Part shown: piece by piece, positions 10,572-23,000 of the stretch | How positions within the stretch are numbered: position 1 is the first letter of the stretch | Layout: every line of letters begins with the position of its first letter | Origin: Bacteroidales bacterium | Lineage (GTDB): Bacteria; Bacteroidota; Bacteroidia; Bacteroidales; JAIORY01 | Assembly (NCBI GenBank): GCA_021107915.1 | Contig: JAIORY010000231.1 | Location: forward strand, 1 to 37,549 | Length of the DNA: 37,549 nucleotides | Reading direction: 5' to 3' | Notes under the pieces: model-generated | What the model was told of the DNA's origin: nothing | Database searches by the model: none | The model's input: only the letters and a program-made list of their open reading frames with translations | Translations under genes and position numbers: made by a program

Positions 10572-11444
10572 CTAATTAATTCTAATGTTTGTTTTTACGC
10601 TAAATTCCTCAGGAAATTTATAACTCATTTTTATATCATTTATCAATCTGTTAAAAAGTGCTTTCCCTGTTTCGTTATCAAGTTTTATCCAGCGTTCAAC
10701 TATATTTAATTTAATTACAAAGCTTAATATTTTTTCAATAGTAAAATAATTGAAGAACGTATGCTCGTCAAGGAATTGCCATTTTATATTGTCAAGAGCT
10801 TTTTCTTTTTCTGATATATCCATTTCGGATTCTGCGATCTGCAATATTTTTTCAATGTATGGAACTTCGTCTGCAAGTAAATCCGCTTTAGGACTACTCT
10901 TGATTAGAATTTCATACACTTCGTTTTTATCCTTAACGGGAATAAGTTGTTTTTCAATATCATAACCATATTTATGGCAATTTACAGCAGTTAAAATATT
11001 TTTTATATCCCTGTCGAACTTGAACCATTGCTCTAAAAAATCATTTTTCACTTGCAATGCGTACTCATAATATAAACTTTGCAATTCGTTTTCGCTACTC
11101 AAATTTGAATTTCCGGAAGCTTCAGTTTTAATATTGAAGATAAGTTGTTTCATATAATCAACAATATTTGTGGGTTCCTTAATTTGTTCCTCCAAATATT
11201 CTTCTGTATAATTCCCAAGAGTAATAAATTGGTTTTCTTGTTTTAAAAGCAGATTCAACAAATTATTATTATCATAATTCAGATAAAGTAATTCAGCCAA
11301 TTTATAATCAGATGAATGCAGTTGTTCCGCAAGTTCATTTTTAAACTCATGACTTGTTTCCCCGGGTTTGTTTCCGTCAATTATTATATCGGGAAGTCCT
11401 GCAACTAAACAGTAATAATTTCTTTTTAACATTGTTAAATCCAT
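10572..11444 (-). CDS. DUF2764 family protein of V-ATPase operons (C-subunit-like position)
   Basis: 290 aa; NYYCLVAGLPDI N-terminal signature; located between E and A subunit genes. Confidence 0.88.
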   Translation of the reverse strand: MDLTMLKRNYYCLVAGLPDIIIDGNKPGETSHEFKNELAEQLHSSDYKLAELLYLNYDNNNLLNLLLKQENQFITLGNYTEEYLEEQIKEPTNIVDYMKQLIFNIKTEASGNSNLSSENELQSLYYEYALQVKNDFLEQWFKFDRDIKNILTAVNCHKYGYDIEKQLIPVKDKNEVYEILIKSSPKADLLADEVPYIEKILQIAESEMDISEKEKALDNIKWQFLDEHTFFNYFTIEKILSFVIKLNIVERWIKLDNETGKALFNRLINDIKMSYKFPEEFSVKTNIRIN

Positions 11445-11618
11445 AGATTATTTTGATAAAAAAATCAGCTATTCTACTACTTCTTAACAATTTTGCAACC
11501 CCGATAGCTATCGGGGAAAGCTGTTTATACATACGCACAAACTCTTATGAGTTTGGAAGTAGTAATGCGGTACAAAACAAAACTATAAATTTTGCAATTT
11601 TGTTCCGTACAAGTATCA

Positions 11619-12230
11619 TTAATCAAAAATCATTTTTTTTGTTTTGTCTTTGAGATAATTTATAAAATAATTTTCAAAATCTTTATCAGTAAAACTTATA
11701 TAATAACTACCGTCTTTTGGTCCGATTTTAAAACCGCTTTTAATATTTGGTTCAAAGTTAATTTCAAGACCTGAATCCAAGAGTTCTTTTGCCTTATTAT
11801 TGAAAAAATCTGTAAGTTCTTTTTCTTCTTTTTGCGGAAGCAGCAAGCTGATATTAAATTCTTCCGGTTTTTGCGGGTTCCAGTTTTTAATAATTGTAAG
11901 GATAATATTTTTTACAAATCCCTCGTCTTTGAATGCATCCTTTACGGGAACTTCGACTTGTGCGGTTGTAATAAGTCCGGTAATTTGTTGTTTTAAGTTA
12001 CTGATAAATTGCCGGGCAGCCAAGCGTATTTCCGAATCTGCATTTTTTTTAAGCTCATCTGCTTGTTTTTGTGCTTGTTCAGCAATTTCTTTTTCTTTGT
12101 TTTTTGATGCATTAATAATATTATCAGCTTCTTTTTTTGCATTTGCAATAATCAGTTCGGCTTCCTTTTTTGCTTTTTCAACTCCTTCGTTGTATATTTT
12201 TTCTGTTAGTTCAAGAATTTTTTTTGTCAT
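11619..12230 (-). CDS. ntpE: V/A-type ATPase subunit E
   Basis: 203 aa; KKEAELIIANAKKEADNIINASKNKEKEI coiled coil typical of the peripheral stalk. Confidence 0.88.
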   Translation of the reverse strand: MTKKILELTEKIYNEGVEKAKKEAELIIANAKKEADNIINASKNKEKEIAEQAQKQADELKKNADSEIRLAARQFISNLKQQITGLITTAQVEVPVKDAFKDEGFVKNIILTIIKNWNPQKPEEFNISLLLPQKEEKELTDFFNNKAKELLDSGLEINFEPNIKSGFKIGPKDGSYYISFTDKDFENYFINYLKDKTKKMIFD

Positions 12231-12315
12231 GATAATTTCCTTTTTTAAAAAACGCTTGCAAAATTAGTAAGTTTTTGCATTGTTTCTTTTATAATTGTTT
12301 CTTTTTTTTGATTTG

Positions 12316-13365
12316 TTAACCAACATTTATTACAGCCCAAACAATGTAAGCAACATAAAGCAGTATTAGAAACGCACCCATTTTTTTGCCTACAACCCAT
12401 TTGTTAATAATAAATAACCCAAACAAAACTGCCACGGAAGCCAAAAGAAACTGTACTGACATATTTAAATCATCAATATGCAGGCTGATATTCCCTCCGG
12501 TAATTAATATAATTAATAAAAAGGGCAACCCAAGTCCTATTAAAATATCAAATATATTCGATCCTATTACATTGCTGATAGCCATGCCGCCACGTCCTTG
12601 CTTAGAAACTACTACTGAAGAAATAAAATCAGGCACAGAAGTGCCGACTGCCAATACTGTAACTGCAATAACAGCCTCGGAAATATTTAAAATATGAGCT
12701 ATGCCTATAGCACTTTCTACAAGAACCCAACTTAATGCAGCTATAATTAAAATCGAAATAAAAAAGATAGCATAATATTTTTCAGGCTTTGGAAAAATTT
12801 TATCTAAAACAAAGTCGAACGGAGAAGTAATTTTTTTGACGAATTCCGATTTATCAATATTTTTTTTGACTTCTTGTTTTTCTTCATTCGGATCAACATA
12901 ATTGAACATTCTTCGCCAAAACACAACAACAATAATATATATAAGGTAAATACCAATAAATAACGCTGCATCTGTCCATTCTACTTTACCGTCTTTAAAT
13001 AAAAATATTAATAATAATATTGCAATTGCGTAAAAAACAAGGTCGCGGATAACTGCCTGCCAGGCAATCAGAGCTTTTCTTACAACTGCTATTGCACCTG
13101 TAATTGCCAAAATATTGAATAATGCTGAACCAACAATGTTGCCTATTCCAATAGCTTCATGGTTTCCTGGGCGCAAGACTGCAAAAAGGGCAATAAATAA
13201 TTCAGGTGCGCTGGAGCCAGCTGCCATTAAAGTTGCCCCAGCTGCATCAGATGACATTTTTAGTTTCGCTGCAATTTTATCCAGCGAGTCCACAAAATAT
13301 CTTTCAATAACTTTTGCTAAAAGATAAAACGACAGAAGCAAAACAATGATCAACAATATAAGCAT
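12316..13365 (-). CDS. Calcium/sodium antiporter (CaCA family)
   Basis: 349 aa polytopic; two alpha repeats AAGSSAPELFIAL...GNIVGSALFNI and AVGTSVPDFISSVVV...SNVIGSNIFDI. Confidence 0.95.
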   Translation of the reverse strand: MLILLIIVLLLSFYLLAKVIERYFVDSLDKIAAKLKMSSDAAGATLMAAGSSAPELFIALFAVLRPGNHEAIGIGNIVGSALFNILAITGAIAVVRKALIAWQAVIRDLVFYAIAILLLIFLFKDGKVEWTDAALFIGIYLIYIIVVVFWRRMFNYVDPNEEKQEVKKNIDKSEFVKKITSPFDFVLDKIFPKPEKYYAIFFISILIIAALSWVLVESAIGIAHILNISEAVIAVTVLAVGTSVPDFISSVVVSKQGRGGMAISNVIGSNIFDILIGLGLPFLLIILITGGNISLHIDDLNMSVQFLLASVAVLFGLFIINKWVVGKKMGAFLILLYVAYIVWAVINVG

Positions 13366-13371
13366 AATTAT

Positions 13372-13427
13372 AATTTAAGATTTAAGAATTCAGATTTAAA
13401 ATTTAAAATCATAAATCTAAAATTTTA
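13372..13427 (-). repeat. Inverted repeat, right arm, at the antiporter/atpB junction
   Basis: See left arm at 3300-3355. Confidence 0.95.
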
Positions 13428-13455
13428 ACTTTCAGACTTTATAGACCGACTCTAA

Positions 13456-14601
13456 TCAATGATGTTCTTCTGTTGCCATTCCGATATAAAGTGCTGATAA
13501 TAATGTAAAAACATAAGCCTGAATAAGAGCAACAAGCAATTCGAGAAAACCCATGAAAATAGCAAAAGCCACAGATAATACCGAAACACCATATCCTAAT
13601 ACCGGATTTATATTTCCGAAAATAAAAATCAGGCTAATAAAACCCAAAACAATTATATGTCCGGCTGTAATATTAGCAAAAAGTCGCACCATTAATACAA
13701 AAGGTTTTGTAACTAATCCCATAATTTCAACGATAGGCATTAATGGAATAGGGATTTTTAACCACCATGGAACCCCCGGAGTATTAACAATATGTTTCCA
13801 GTAATTTCTGTTTCCGCTAACTGCTGTAATAATAAAAGTAAAAACAGCTAAAACCCCCGTTACGGCTATATTACCTGTAATATTTGCTCCTCCGGGAAAA
13901 AATGGAACTAATCCAAGTAAGTTATTTAGAAAGATGAAAAAAAACAGGGTGAGTAAATACGGCATAAATTTTTCGTATTTTTTTTCACCGATTGCCGGTT
14001 TTACAACATCATCCCTGATAAAAAGAATTATTGGTTCAAGTAATGATTGCAGTCCTTTTGGTGCTTTACCTTTTCTTTTGGTATATGTTCGGGCAATCGA
14101 AATAAACATCCAGCAAATGAGTACCATGCTGATTAATATCGCAAAAACATTTTTAGTGATTGATAGATCCAAAGGCAGGTTAGGATCAATAACTCCGGCT
14201 TCGTCAATACGAACAATTTTACCTTTATATTCTCCATCAGACATTAATTTGTATCCTTTGTATGAATCGTGTCCGTGATGAAATTTACTTGACCAAAAAG
14301 TTACTATCGTTCCATTATCAATTAAAATAATAGGTAAAGGTATTGAAACATGAGTATGTCCATAAGTTAAAATATGCCATTCATGCGAATCAACTATGTG
14401 ACTAATGATTTCTTTCCCAGCTTTAAATTCTGATTTTTCTACTTCTTCTTCCCAGCTTTCAGCATGTTCTTTGTTTTCGTTTACCGGAGAATTATTTGTA
14501 TGTTGTGCATTGATAAATTGGATCTGAAAAACACACAAAAGAAAAGCTAAAAATAAAATCCTGAAAACATTTATTTTATTATGTTTGATCGTACTTTTCA
14601 T
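13456..14601 (-). CDS. atpB: F-type ATP synthase subunit a, with signal peptide and His-rich extracytoplasmic N-terminal extension
   Basis: 381 aa; LMVRLFANITAGHII (conserved Arg); FLELLVALIQAYVFTLLSALYI. Confidence 0.96.
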   Translation of the reverse strand: MKSTIKHNKINVFRILFLAFLLCVFQIQFINAQHTNNSPVNENKEHAESWEEEVEKSEFKAGKEIISHIVDSHEWHILTYGHTHVSIPLPIILIDNGTIVTFWSSKFHHGHDSYKGYKLMSDGEYKGKIVRIDEAGVIDPNLPLDLSITKNVFAILISMVLICWMFISIARTYTKRKGKAPKGLQSLLEPIILFIRDDVVKPAIGEKKYEKFMPYLLTLFFFIFLNNLLGLVPFFPGGANITGNIAVTGVLAVFTFIITAVSGNRNYWKHIVNTPGVPWWLKIPIPLMPIVEIMGLVTKPFVLMVRLFANITAGHIIVLGFISLIFIFGNINPVLGYGVSVLSVAFAIFMGFLELLVALIQAYVFTLLSALYIGMATEEHH

Positions 14602-14801
14602 TTACTTTAGAATATAATTTTTCAAAATGCAATTTTACAAAAAATTAATGAAATCAATTTCTTAATTCTGAAAAAATCAAAAAAAGAAATTGCAATTGAC
14701 AAAAAAAAATCTTATTTTCACAAAAAATATGTAACAACACTATTTTGACCAGCGTAAAACTATTTAATATCATAATTTTCAAAAAAGAAAGGGAGCATTT
14801 T

Positions 14802-15311
14802 ATGAAAAAATTTATTTTATTATTATTTACAGTATTCTTTATCGGACTTACCGGATGTAATGAGTGTGAAAAAAAAGAACCTGCAATTAATCTTGAAGAG
14901 GAAAAACTCCAAATTGAAAATATTCTCGATCAGTATGTTATTGCCAATGAAAATAAGGATTTAAGTATTATTGAAAAAATATGGGCAAATGAAGATGATA
15001 TTGTTTTAATTGGAACCGATAGCGATGAAAAGTTAATAGGTTGGAAGCAAATTAAAAATGCAATCCAGCATCAGTTCAAATCATTTGAAGATGTTTATAT
15101 TTCGGTTTCCGAGCAAATGATATTTGTAAATGAGACAGGAAATACAGCATGGTTTTCCGAAATACTCAGTTATAATTTTATTTATAATGGAGAGGCTATG
15201 AGTTTTGAAGGAATAAGATTTACCGGAGTTCTTGAAAAATCTACTGATTGGGAAATTGTTCAGGGACATTTATCAATTCCTGCAGAAGTTGATATTGAAA
15301 CTAATAAATAA
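14802..15311 (+). CDS. SnoaL/NTF2-like (DUF4440-like) lipoprotein
   Basis: Start moved to ATG 14802 (RBS-like aaagaaagggag upstream); lipobox LTGC; Trp/aromatic pattern typical of SnoaL-like folds. Confidence 0.75.
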   Translation: MKKFILLLFTVFFIGLTGCNECEKKEPAINLEEEKLQIENILDQYVIANENKDLSIIEKIWANEDDIVLIGTDSDEKLIGWKQIKNAIQHQFKSFEDVYISVSEQMIFVNETGNTAWFSEILSYNFIYNGEAMSFEGIRFTGVLEKSTDWEIVQGHLSIPAEVDIETNK

Positions 15312-15347
15312 ATAAACAACCAAATTATTAACCAAAACCAAATTATC

Positions 15348-15378
15348 AGACCGGACGATTTTTTCGTTCGGTCTTTTT
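15348..15378 (+). terminator. Rho-independent terminator
   Basis: AGACCGGACG-ATTTTTT-CGTTCGGTCT followed by TTTT, just after the SnoaL-like gene. Confidence 0.85.
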
Positions 15379-15463
15379 AATGATCAAATGTTATTATTCA
15401 ATTTTGTTGGAGGATTTTTCTATAAAAAAATTAAAACTTAAATTTGCAAAAAAAATTAAAAAA

Positions 15464-16297
15464 ATGAAAGCAATATTTTATTTTATTATAGCAATTCTCG
15501 TATTAGTTTCATGTTCGTCGGGTGAAGATAAAAAAGAAAAATCGGGCAAGGAAATGATTTTAAATAAACAAATATCTCCTGAATCGAAATCAGTTAATAA
15601 TCAAGAGAAAACAATTGTGCCGGATTCCATTTCCGGATTCCAAAAAGAAGATTCTTTAGTAAAAAAAGAGCCACAAACCTCTGAACCAAAACTTACGTCA
15701 AGTAATAAAATGAAGATGATACCTACTAAGGAAAGATTAAATACTGATAAACTTGTCATGAAATATATCAGAAAAGGATTGTTTTATTACCAAAATAAGA
15801 ATTTTGAACAGGGTATTGAAGAATTTGAAATGGTTATAAAATTAAAACCCGGTGATGCAAAGGCATTTTATCATATAGGTATGGGAAAATATAGACTAAA
15901 CGATTATTATGGTGCTTTGGAAGCTTTTTCTGCATCTTCAGGCTTAAATCCTCAGGACACAGTTTCATTGATATATGCGGGTCTTTCGAAGTTTTATCTT
16001 GAAGATTATTATGGAGCAATCAGATATTATGATAAAGCAATTGATCAAAACCCGGATTATGAATATGCATATTTTAATCGTGGGATTGCTAATGGGAAAG
16101 TTGAAAATTATGAAAGAGCAATTACTGATTTTAACAGAGCAATAGAATTGAAATCGAATTATTTTGAAGCGTATAATAATCGCGGAAATGCATATTATTA
16201 TTTAAAGCAAAAAGAACATGCCTGTGCCGACTGGGAAAAAGCAAAAGAATTAGGTGCTAAGGGTATTGATGAAATTTTAGAAAAACTTTGTAAATAA
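15464..16297 (+). CDS. TPR-repeat lipoprotein
   Basis: Internal ATG 15464 gives MKAIFYFIIAILVLVSCSSG lipoprotein signal; at least 4 TPR motifs (YYGAIRYYDKAIDQNPDYEYAYFNRG etc.). Confidence 0.88.
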   Translation: MKAIFYFIIAILVLVSCSSGEDKKEKSGKEMILNKQISPESKSVNNQEKTIVPDSISGFQKEDSLVKKEPQTSEPKLTSSNKMKMIPTKERLNTDKLVMKYIRKGLFYYQNKNFEQGIEEFEMVIKLKPGDAKAFYHIGMGKYRLNDYYGALEAFSASSGLNPQDTVSLIYAGLSKFYLEDYYGAIRYYDKAIDQNPDYEYAYFNRGIANGKVENYERAITDFNRAIELKSNYFEAYNNRGNAYYYLKQKEHACADWEKAKELGAKGIDEILEKLCK

Positions 16298-16333
16298 ATT
16301 ACAAAGTTTATCGAAAAACCTTAATATACTTGT

Positions 16334-16660
16334 TTAAGACAAAGTCCCTGAAATTGTAGCTAAAGCATAATCGCCTGATTTTGATGTCTCATTAATAATT
16401 TCCCCGTCGTAGAAAACAGAAAGTTCTATAATAGCATTTCTGTTATTGGCCTGAGCAGAGGCATAATAATAATCGCCGGGTTTTCCAACAAATGACTTTG
16501 TCCACCCGTTTTTTACTTCCGGTTTTTGGATTGTTTGTTTTTTAAAATCCTTAAATGTGATGTTGTAGCTATTAGCAGTTCCACCTAATACATATTTGAC
16601 AGTTCCAGGAAGATCCTTTTTCTTAAAAATTGAAGCGAGAAAACTAAATATATTTGCCAT
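16334..16660 (-). CDS. Small MmpS-like beta-sandwich protein
   Basis: 108 aa; VKYVLGGTANSYNITF...SFVGKPGDYYYASAQANN...IIELSVFYDGEIINETSKSG pattern. Confidence 0.5.
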   Translation of the reverse strand: MANIFSFLASIFKKKDLPGTVKYVLGGTANSYNITFKDFKKQTIQKPEVKNGWTKSFVGKPGDYYYASAQANNRNAIIELSVFYDGEIINETSKSGDYALATISGTLS

Positions 16661-16932
16661 AATAATTTTTTTTCAAATATAAATAATTAATAATTAAAAA
16701 GCAAATAATCAGTATAAAAATAATAATGAAAATATAGGAAAGAATGAAAATAAGGGGAATAATAGAAATATGGAAAAAGAATGGAAATATATAAAACTTA
16801 TACCTTTATACCCCTATTTCCCTATAACTACAGGGTGTCCGTCCAAACGAATTCCTTTCAGTCATATGAATACCATTTTAAAAATTTATTGAGGTTTTTG
16901 ATCTATTAGAAAATTATATTTTTTTTATAAAT

Positions 16933-17169
16933 TTACTCTGCTAAAACAAGAACTTTATTATTTAATACTTCAACTACACCTCCACTGACTTCAAAGAATT
17001 GTGTTTTTTTATTTTTGTCAGAAACTTTTATTTTGCCTTTTTTCAAAACTGAGATCAAGGGAGCGTGATTATTCAAAATTTCAAAAAGCCCGTCAACTCC
17101 GGGTAATTGAACTAAATTTACCTCTCCTTCAAAAATTGTTTTGTCCGGTGTAATAATTTCGATTCGCAT
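16933..17169 (-). CDS. atpC: F-type ATP synthase subunit epsilon (N-terminal domain only)
   Basis: 78 aa; EIITPDKTIFEGEVNLVQLPGVDGLFEILNNHAPLISVLKKG. Confidence 0.96.
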   Translation of the reverse strand: MRIEIITPDKTIFEGEVNLVQLPGVDGLFEILNNHAPLISVLKKGKIKVSDKNKKTQFFEVSGGVVEVLNNKVLVLAE

Positions 17170-17219
17170 TTTTATAAAAAAATTAGGTTTTGTGTGAAAT
17201 ATAGTGGGTAATCAAATTT

Positions 17220-17281
17220 GCCACAGATTCACAGATTATAAAATTAATTTTTTTGTAATTAATAATCTGTGAATCTGTGGC
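17220..17281. repeat. Long inverted repeat / hairpin between atpD and atpC
   Basis: GCCACAGATTCACAGATTA (17220-17238) and TAATCTGTGAATCTGTGGC (17263-17281) are perfect complements; T-rich tract follows on the + strand. Confidence 0.95.
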
Positions 17282-17316
17282 TTTTTATTTTTTTCCCACA
17301 TCAAATCAAAAATAAT

Positions 17317-18885
<1,569 letters not shown>

Positions 18886-18982
18886 TTAAAATTTAAAATT
18901 TATAGAATTATTTGCGAAGTGTAGCTCTTTCTTGCGAAGCAGGAGAAATGTCTGAAAGGCAGAGGAGTAAATGAATAATCCT

Positions 18983-19579
18983 TTATTTTTTAAAAAAACT
19001 TCTTTGAAAAAAGATCAAAATAAAAACGCCGATAGTGATTGCAGAATCTGCAATATTAAAAACAGGGCGGAAGAAAATAAATCTTTCGGAACCCCAGAAC
19101 GGAAGCCAGTCAGGGAATGTTCCTTTTAATACAGGGAAATAGAACATATCAACAACTCTTCCGTGAAGAAAAGTTCCGTACCCTCCATCTTCGGGTATAA
19201 ATGATGCTACCTGATGGAAATTACTTTCGCTGAATAATAATCCGTAAAAAGCACTATCAATAATATTTCCCAAAGCTCCTGCAAAAATCAGGGATAGACT
19301 GATGATAAGCCCTGTACTATGCTTTTTCTGAGAAATTTTATAAATATAAATCCCGATTGCAATTACGGCGAGTATCCTGAAAATACTTAGAAAAAGTTTA
19401 CCGAATTCTCCGGCAAACTGAAACCCAAATGCCATTCCGTAATTTTCGGTGAAATGCAGAATAAACCAATCACCCATAACATGAGTTTCCTGTCCAAGAA
19501 ACATAGTAGTTTTTATCCAAAACTTTAATGTCTGGTCGAGGATTAAAACCAGAAGTATTATAATGGCAGATTTCTTCAA
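18983..19579 (-). CDS. lspA: Lipoprotein signal peptidase II
   Basis: 198 aa, 4 TM; GNIIDSAFYG, GRVVDMFYFP and NIADSAITIG catalytic-Asp motifs. Confidence 0.96.
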   Translation of the reverse strand: MKKSAIIILLVLILDQTLKFWIKTTMFLGQETHVMGDWFILHFTENYGMAFGFQFAGEFGKLFLSIFRILAVIAIGIYIYKISQKKHSTGLIISLSLIFAGALGNIIDSAFYGLLFSESNFHQVASFIPEDGGYGTFLHGRVVDMFYFPVLKGTFPDWLPFWGSERFIFFRPVFNIADSAITIGVFILIFFQRSFFKK

Positions 19580-19613
19580 AATTTATTACGATAAAAATTA
19601 ATGAAAAACGAAA

Positions 19614-20012
19614 TTAATCGTATTGTTTGTTTTTTGCAGCAATGCTCAAAGTAGCATGAGGTACACTTCTTAATCTTTCTTTTGAAATAAGATTTCCGGT
19701 AGCTCTGCAAACTCCATACGAACCGTTTTCGATTCTAATAAGAGCATTTTCGAGGTTTGTAATAAATTTTTGCTGACGGGCAGCTAATTTACTGTTTTCC
19801 TCTTTCGAGAGAACCTGATATCCTTCTTCCAAAACTTTAAAAGTTGGAGAGGTGTCATTGGTTCCATGCTCATTATTGTTGGTATAAGCATCTGTTAACA
19901 TTTTAAGATCGCGGCGTGCTTTTTCAAGTTTATTCAGGATGAGATCCTTAAATTCCTGTAACTCTTCAATAGAGTATTTTGTTTTTTTTATTCCCGTTTT
20001 AGTGTCTTTCAT
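19614..20012 (-). CDS. TraR/DksA family protein lacking the canonical zinc-finger cysteines
   Basis: 132 aa; IENGSYGVCRATGNLISKERLRSVPHATLSIAAK; one Cys where CxxC pairs are expected. Confidence 0.88.
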   Translation of the reverse strand: MKDTKTGIKKTKYSIEELQEFKDLILNKLEKARRDLKMLTDAYTNNNEHGTNDTSPTFKVLEEGYQVLSKEENSKLAARQQKFITNLENALIRIENGSYGVCRATGNLISKERLRSVPHATLSIAAKNKQYD

Positions 20013-20052
20013 AACTCATTCTTTTAGTAAGAAACGAAATATTTGAGTAATA

Positions 20053-23000
20053 TTATTTATCTGTTTTATTAATATTTATTGTTATTTGAATATCACTATT
20101 CAATTCTATTTTTACAGCTTCGTTAGTTTTTATTTTGTCAAGAAACTCTAAATTATCCGTTAAAGTTTCCGAACAAATGTAAGAAATATTATTGTTAATT
20201 GCATCAAAAACAGAATTATTTTTTTCTATCTGTAAAGCAATCTTATCCGTAACTTCAAAACCTTTGTCTTTTCTCAGATTTTGAATCCGGTTTACTATCT
20301 CTCTTGCAATTCCTTCTTCTTCAAGTTCCTTTGTAATTGTGATATCAAGAGCAACTGTCAGATTATCCAAATTGGTAACAACCCAACCCGGAATGTCTTC
20401 GGTCATAATCTCAACATCATCAATCGTTATTTCTATTTTTTCGTTTTCGAGAGATAACTCATATTTATTGTTTGTTTCGATTAAGCTGATATCTTCCTGA
20501 TTAAATGTGTTGATTGCCTGAGAAATTTGTTTCATCAGCTTGCCGTATTTCGGACCTAATGTTTTAAAATTCGGCTTGATCTTTTTAACTAATATTCCTG
20601 ATGCATCAGAAATATATTCAATTTCTTTTACGTTGACTTCCGACAAAATAAGATTTTCGACTGCCTGTACTTGTTTTTTGAAATTCTCGTCAAGAACAGG
20701 AATCATAATTTTATTAAGCGGTTGACGAACTCTGTTTTTTGTTTTCTTCCGTAAAGATAAAACCATTGAAGAAATTTTTTGCGAAAGCTGCATTCTTTCC
20801 TCCAAGTCTTTATCTATTTGCTTATAAAAGGCTTTTGGGAAATCCGTAAGATGAATAGATTTCACATTATGTTTTTTTGTTACTTTGTTGAGATCAATAA
20901 ATAAATTATCAGTAAAAAAAGGTGCAATAGGTGAAGATAATTGTGCAATTACTTCAAGACATTTATAAAGTGTTTGGTATGCAGATATTTTATCATCAGA
21001 ATAATCGCCTTTCCAAAACCTTCTTCGTGATAAACGAACATACCAGTTACTTAAATAGCTGTCAACAAAATTCTGAATAGCTCTACCTGCTTTTGAAGGT
21101 TCATAATCATCGTAATAATCATCAACATTTTTGACGAGAGTATTTAGTTCTGATAAAATCCAGCGATCAAGCTCCGGTCGTTTTTCAAACGGAATATCAT
21201 CTTCCGAGTAATCGAAACCGTCGATATTGGCATAAAGAGTAAAAAATGCGTAAATATTATAAAGTGTTCCGAAAAACTTCCTTTGAACCTCACCGATTCC
21301 GGCAGGATCAAATTTTAGATTATCCCATGGTTGTGCGTTTGTCATCATGTACCACCTGAGAGCATCCGGCCCGTATTGATTGATAATCTTAAACGGATCG
21401 GCAGCATTGCCAAGGCGTTTCGACATTTTGTTTCCATCTTTGTCGAGAACCAAACCGTTAGAAACGCATGTTTTGTACGATACCGAGTCGAAAAGCATAA
21501 CAGCAATTGCGTGCATTGTAAAAAACCATCCTCTTGTTTGATCAACACCCTCGGCGATAAGATCGGCAGGGAAATTATTTTCAAACTCTTTTTTATTTTC
21601 AAAAGGATAGTGCATTTGTGCATAAGGCATTGCTCCCGAATCAAACCAAACATCAATAAGATCCAGTTCGCGGAACATTTTTTCCCCTGAAGGAGAAACA
21701 AGAATTATCTCGTCGATGTACGGACGATGAAGGTCAAAAGTCTCATAATTTTCTTTTGAGTTATTTCCCGGAACAAAATTTTCGAGAGGATTTGTTTTCA
21801 TAAATCCTTTTTCAACAGACTTTTCGATTTCTTTTTTCAGGTCAGTAACCGAACCGAGACAAATTTGTTCTTTACGATTTTTGGTAAGCCAAATTGGAAG
21901 ACCAACACCCCAAAAACGTGATCTTGATAAATTCCAGTCAACAAGATTTTCTAACCAATTTCCAAAACGACCGATACCGGTTGAGGTTGGTTTCCAGTTG
22001 ATTGTTTTGTTCAATTCAATCATCCTGTCTTTAAAAGCGATAGTTTTTATAAACCACGAATCCAGAGGATAATAAAGAATTGGTTTATCGGTACGCCAGC
22101 AATGCGGATATGAGTGAATATATTTTTCGGTTTTAAAAGCTTTATTTTCTTGTTTTAATTTTACGATTATGTCGATATCCAGAGTTTCTTTTTTCTTGGG
22201 ATCATTATTTGGGTCGAATTCATTTTTTACATATCTGCCTGCAAATTCACCCATTTCTTCGGTGCATTTTCCTTGTTTGTTTACAAGAGTCAACGAACCA
22301 ATTCCGTTTTGTTTTGCCACTCTCTGGTCGTCGGCACCAAAACTTGGAGCAAGATGAACAATTCCTGTACCTTCCTCGGTTGTAACAAAATCGCCAATCA
22401 AAACTTTAAAAGCATCACCATCTTTGGGTTGTGCATAAGGTAATAATTGCTCGTAACGGATTCCTTCCAAATCTTTTCCAACGTACTCTCCGGCAACTTC
22501 AAAAGGAATATTTTTTTGTCCTGCTTCAAAGTCATCCATTTTCAATTCAGCATTTTTTTCAGGAAAATATTTTCCGAGAAGTTCTTTGCCAAGAATTACT
22601 GAAATTGGTTTTGAAGTATATGGATTAAATGTTTTTACTTTTATGTAATTGATTTTTTTACCAACACCCAAAGCTGTGTTCGAAGCAAGAGTCCATGGAG
22701 TTGTTGTCCATGCGAGAAAGCTTACATTTTCATTATCATCATCAAATAAAAAATCAGATTTTTCATTTTTAACAACTTTGAATTGAGCTACAAGTGTGCT
22801 GTCTTTTACATCGCGATAGCAACCCGGAAGATTAAGCTCGTGAGAACTTAATCCTGTTCCTGCGGCAGGCGAATATGGCTGAATTGTGTGACCTTTGTAA
22901 AGCAAACCTTTATCGTTAAGTTTGTTTAAAAGATACCAAACAGATTCAATATATTTATTATCGAAAGTGATATAAGGATTATCGAGATCGACCCAGTAAC

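Noticed and set aside
11453-11653. 66 aa plus-strand ORF between DUF2764 and ntpE
   Set aside because: Spans an intergenic palindrome and the end of ntpE; no family resemblance.
17220-17281. Simple terminator for atpD
   Set aside because: The T-rich tract follows the hairpin only on the + strand, while atpD/atpC are on the minus strand, so it is not a canonical terminator for them.
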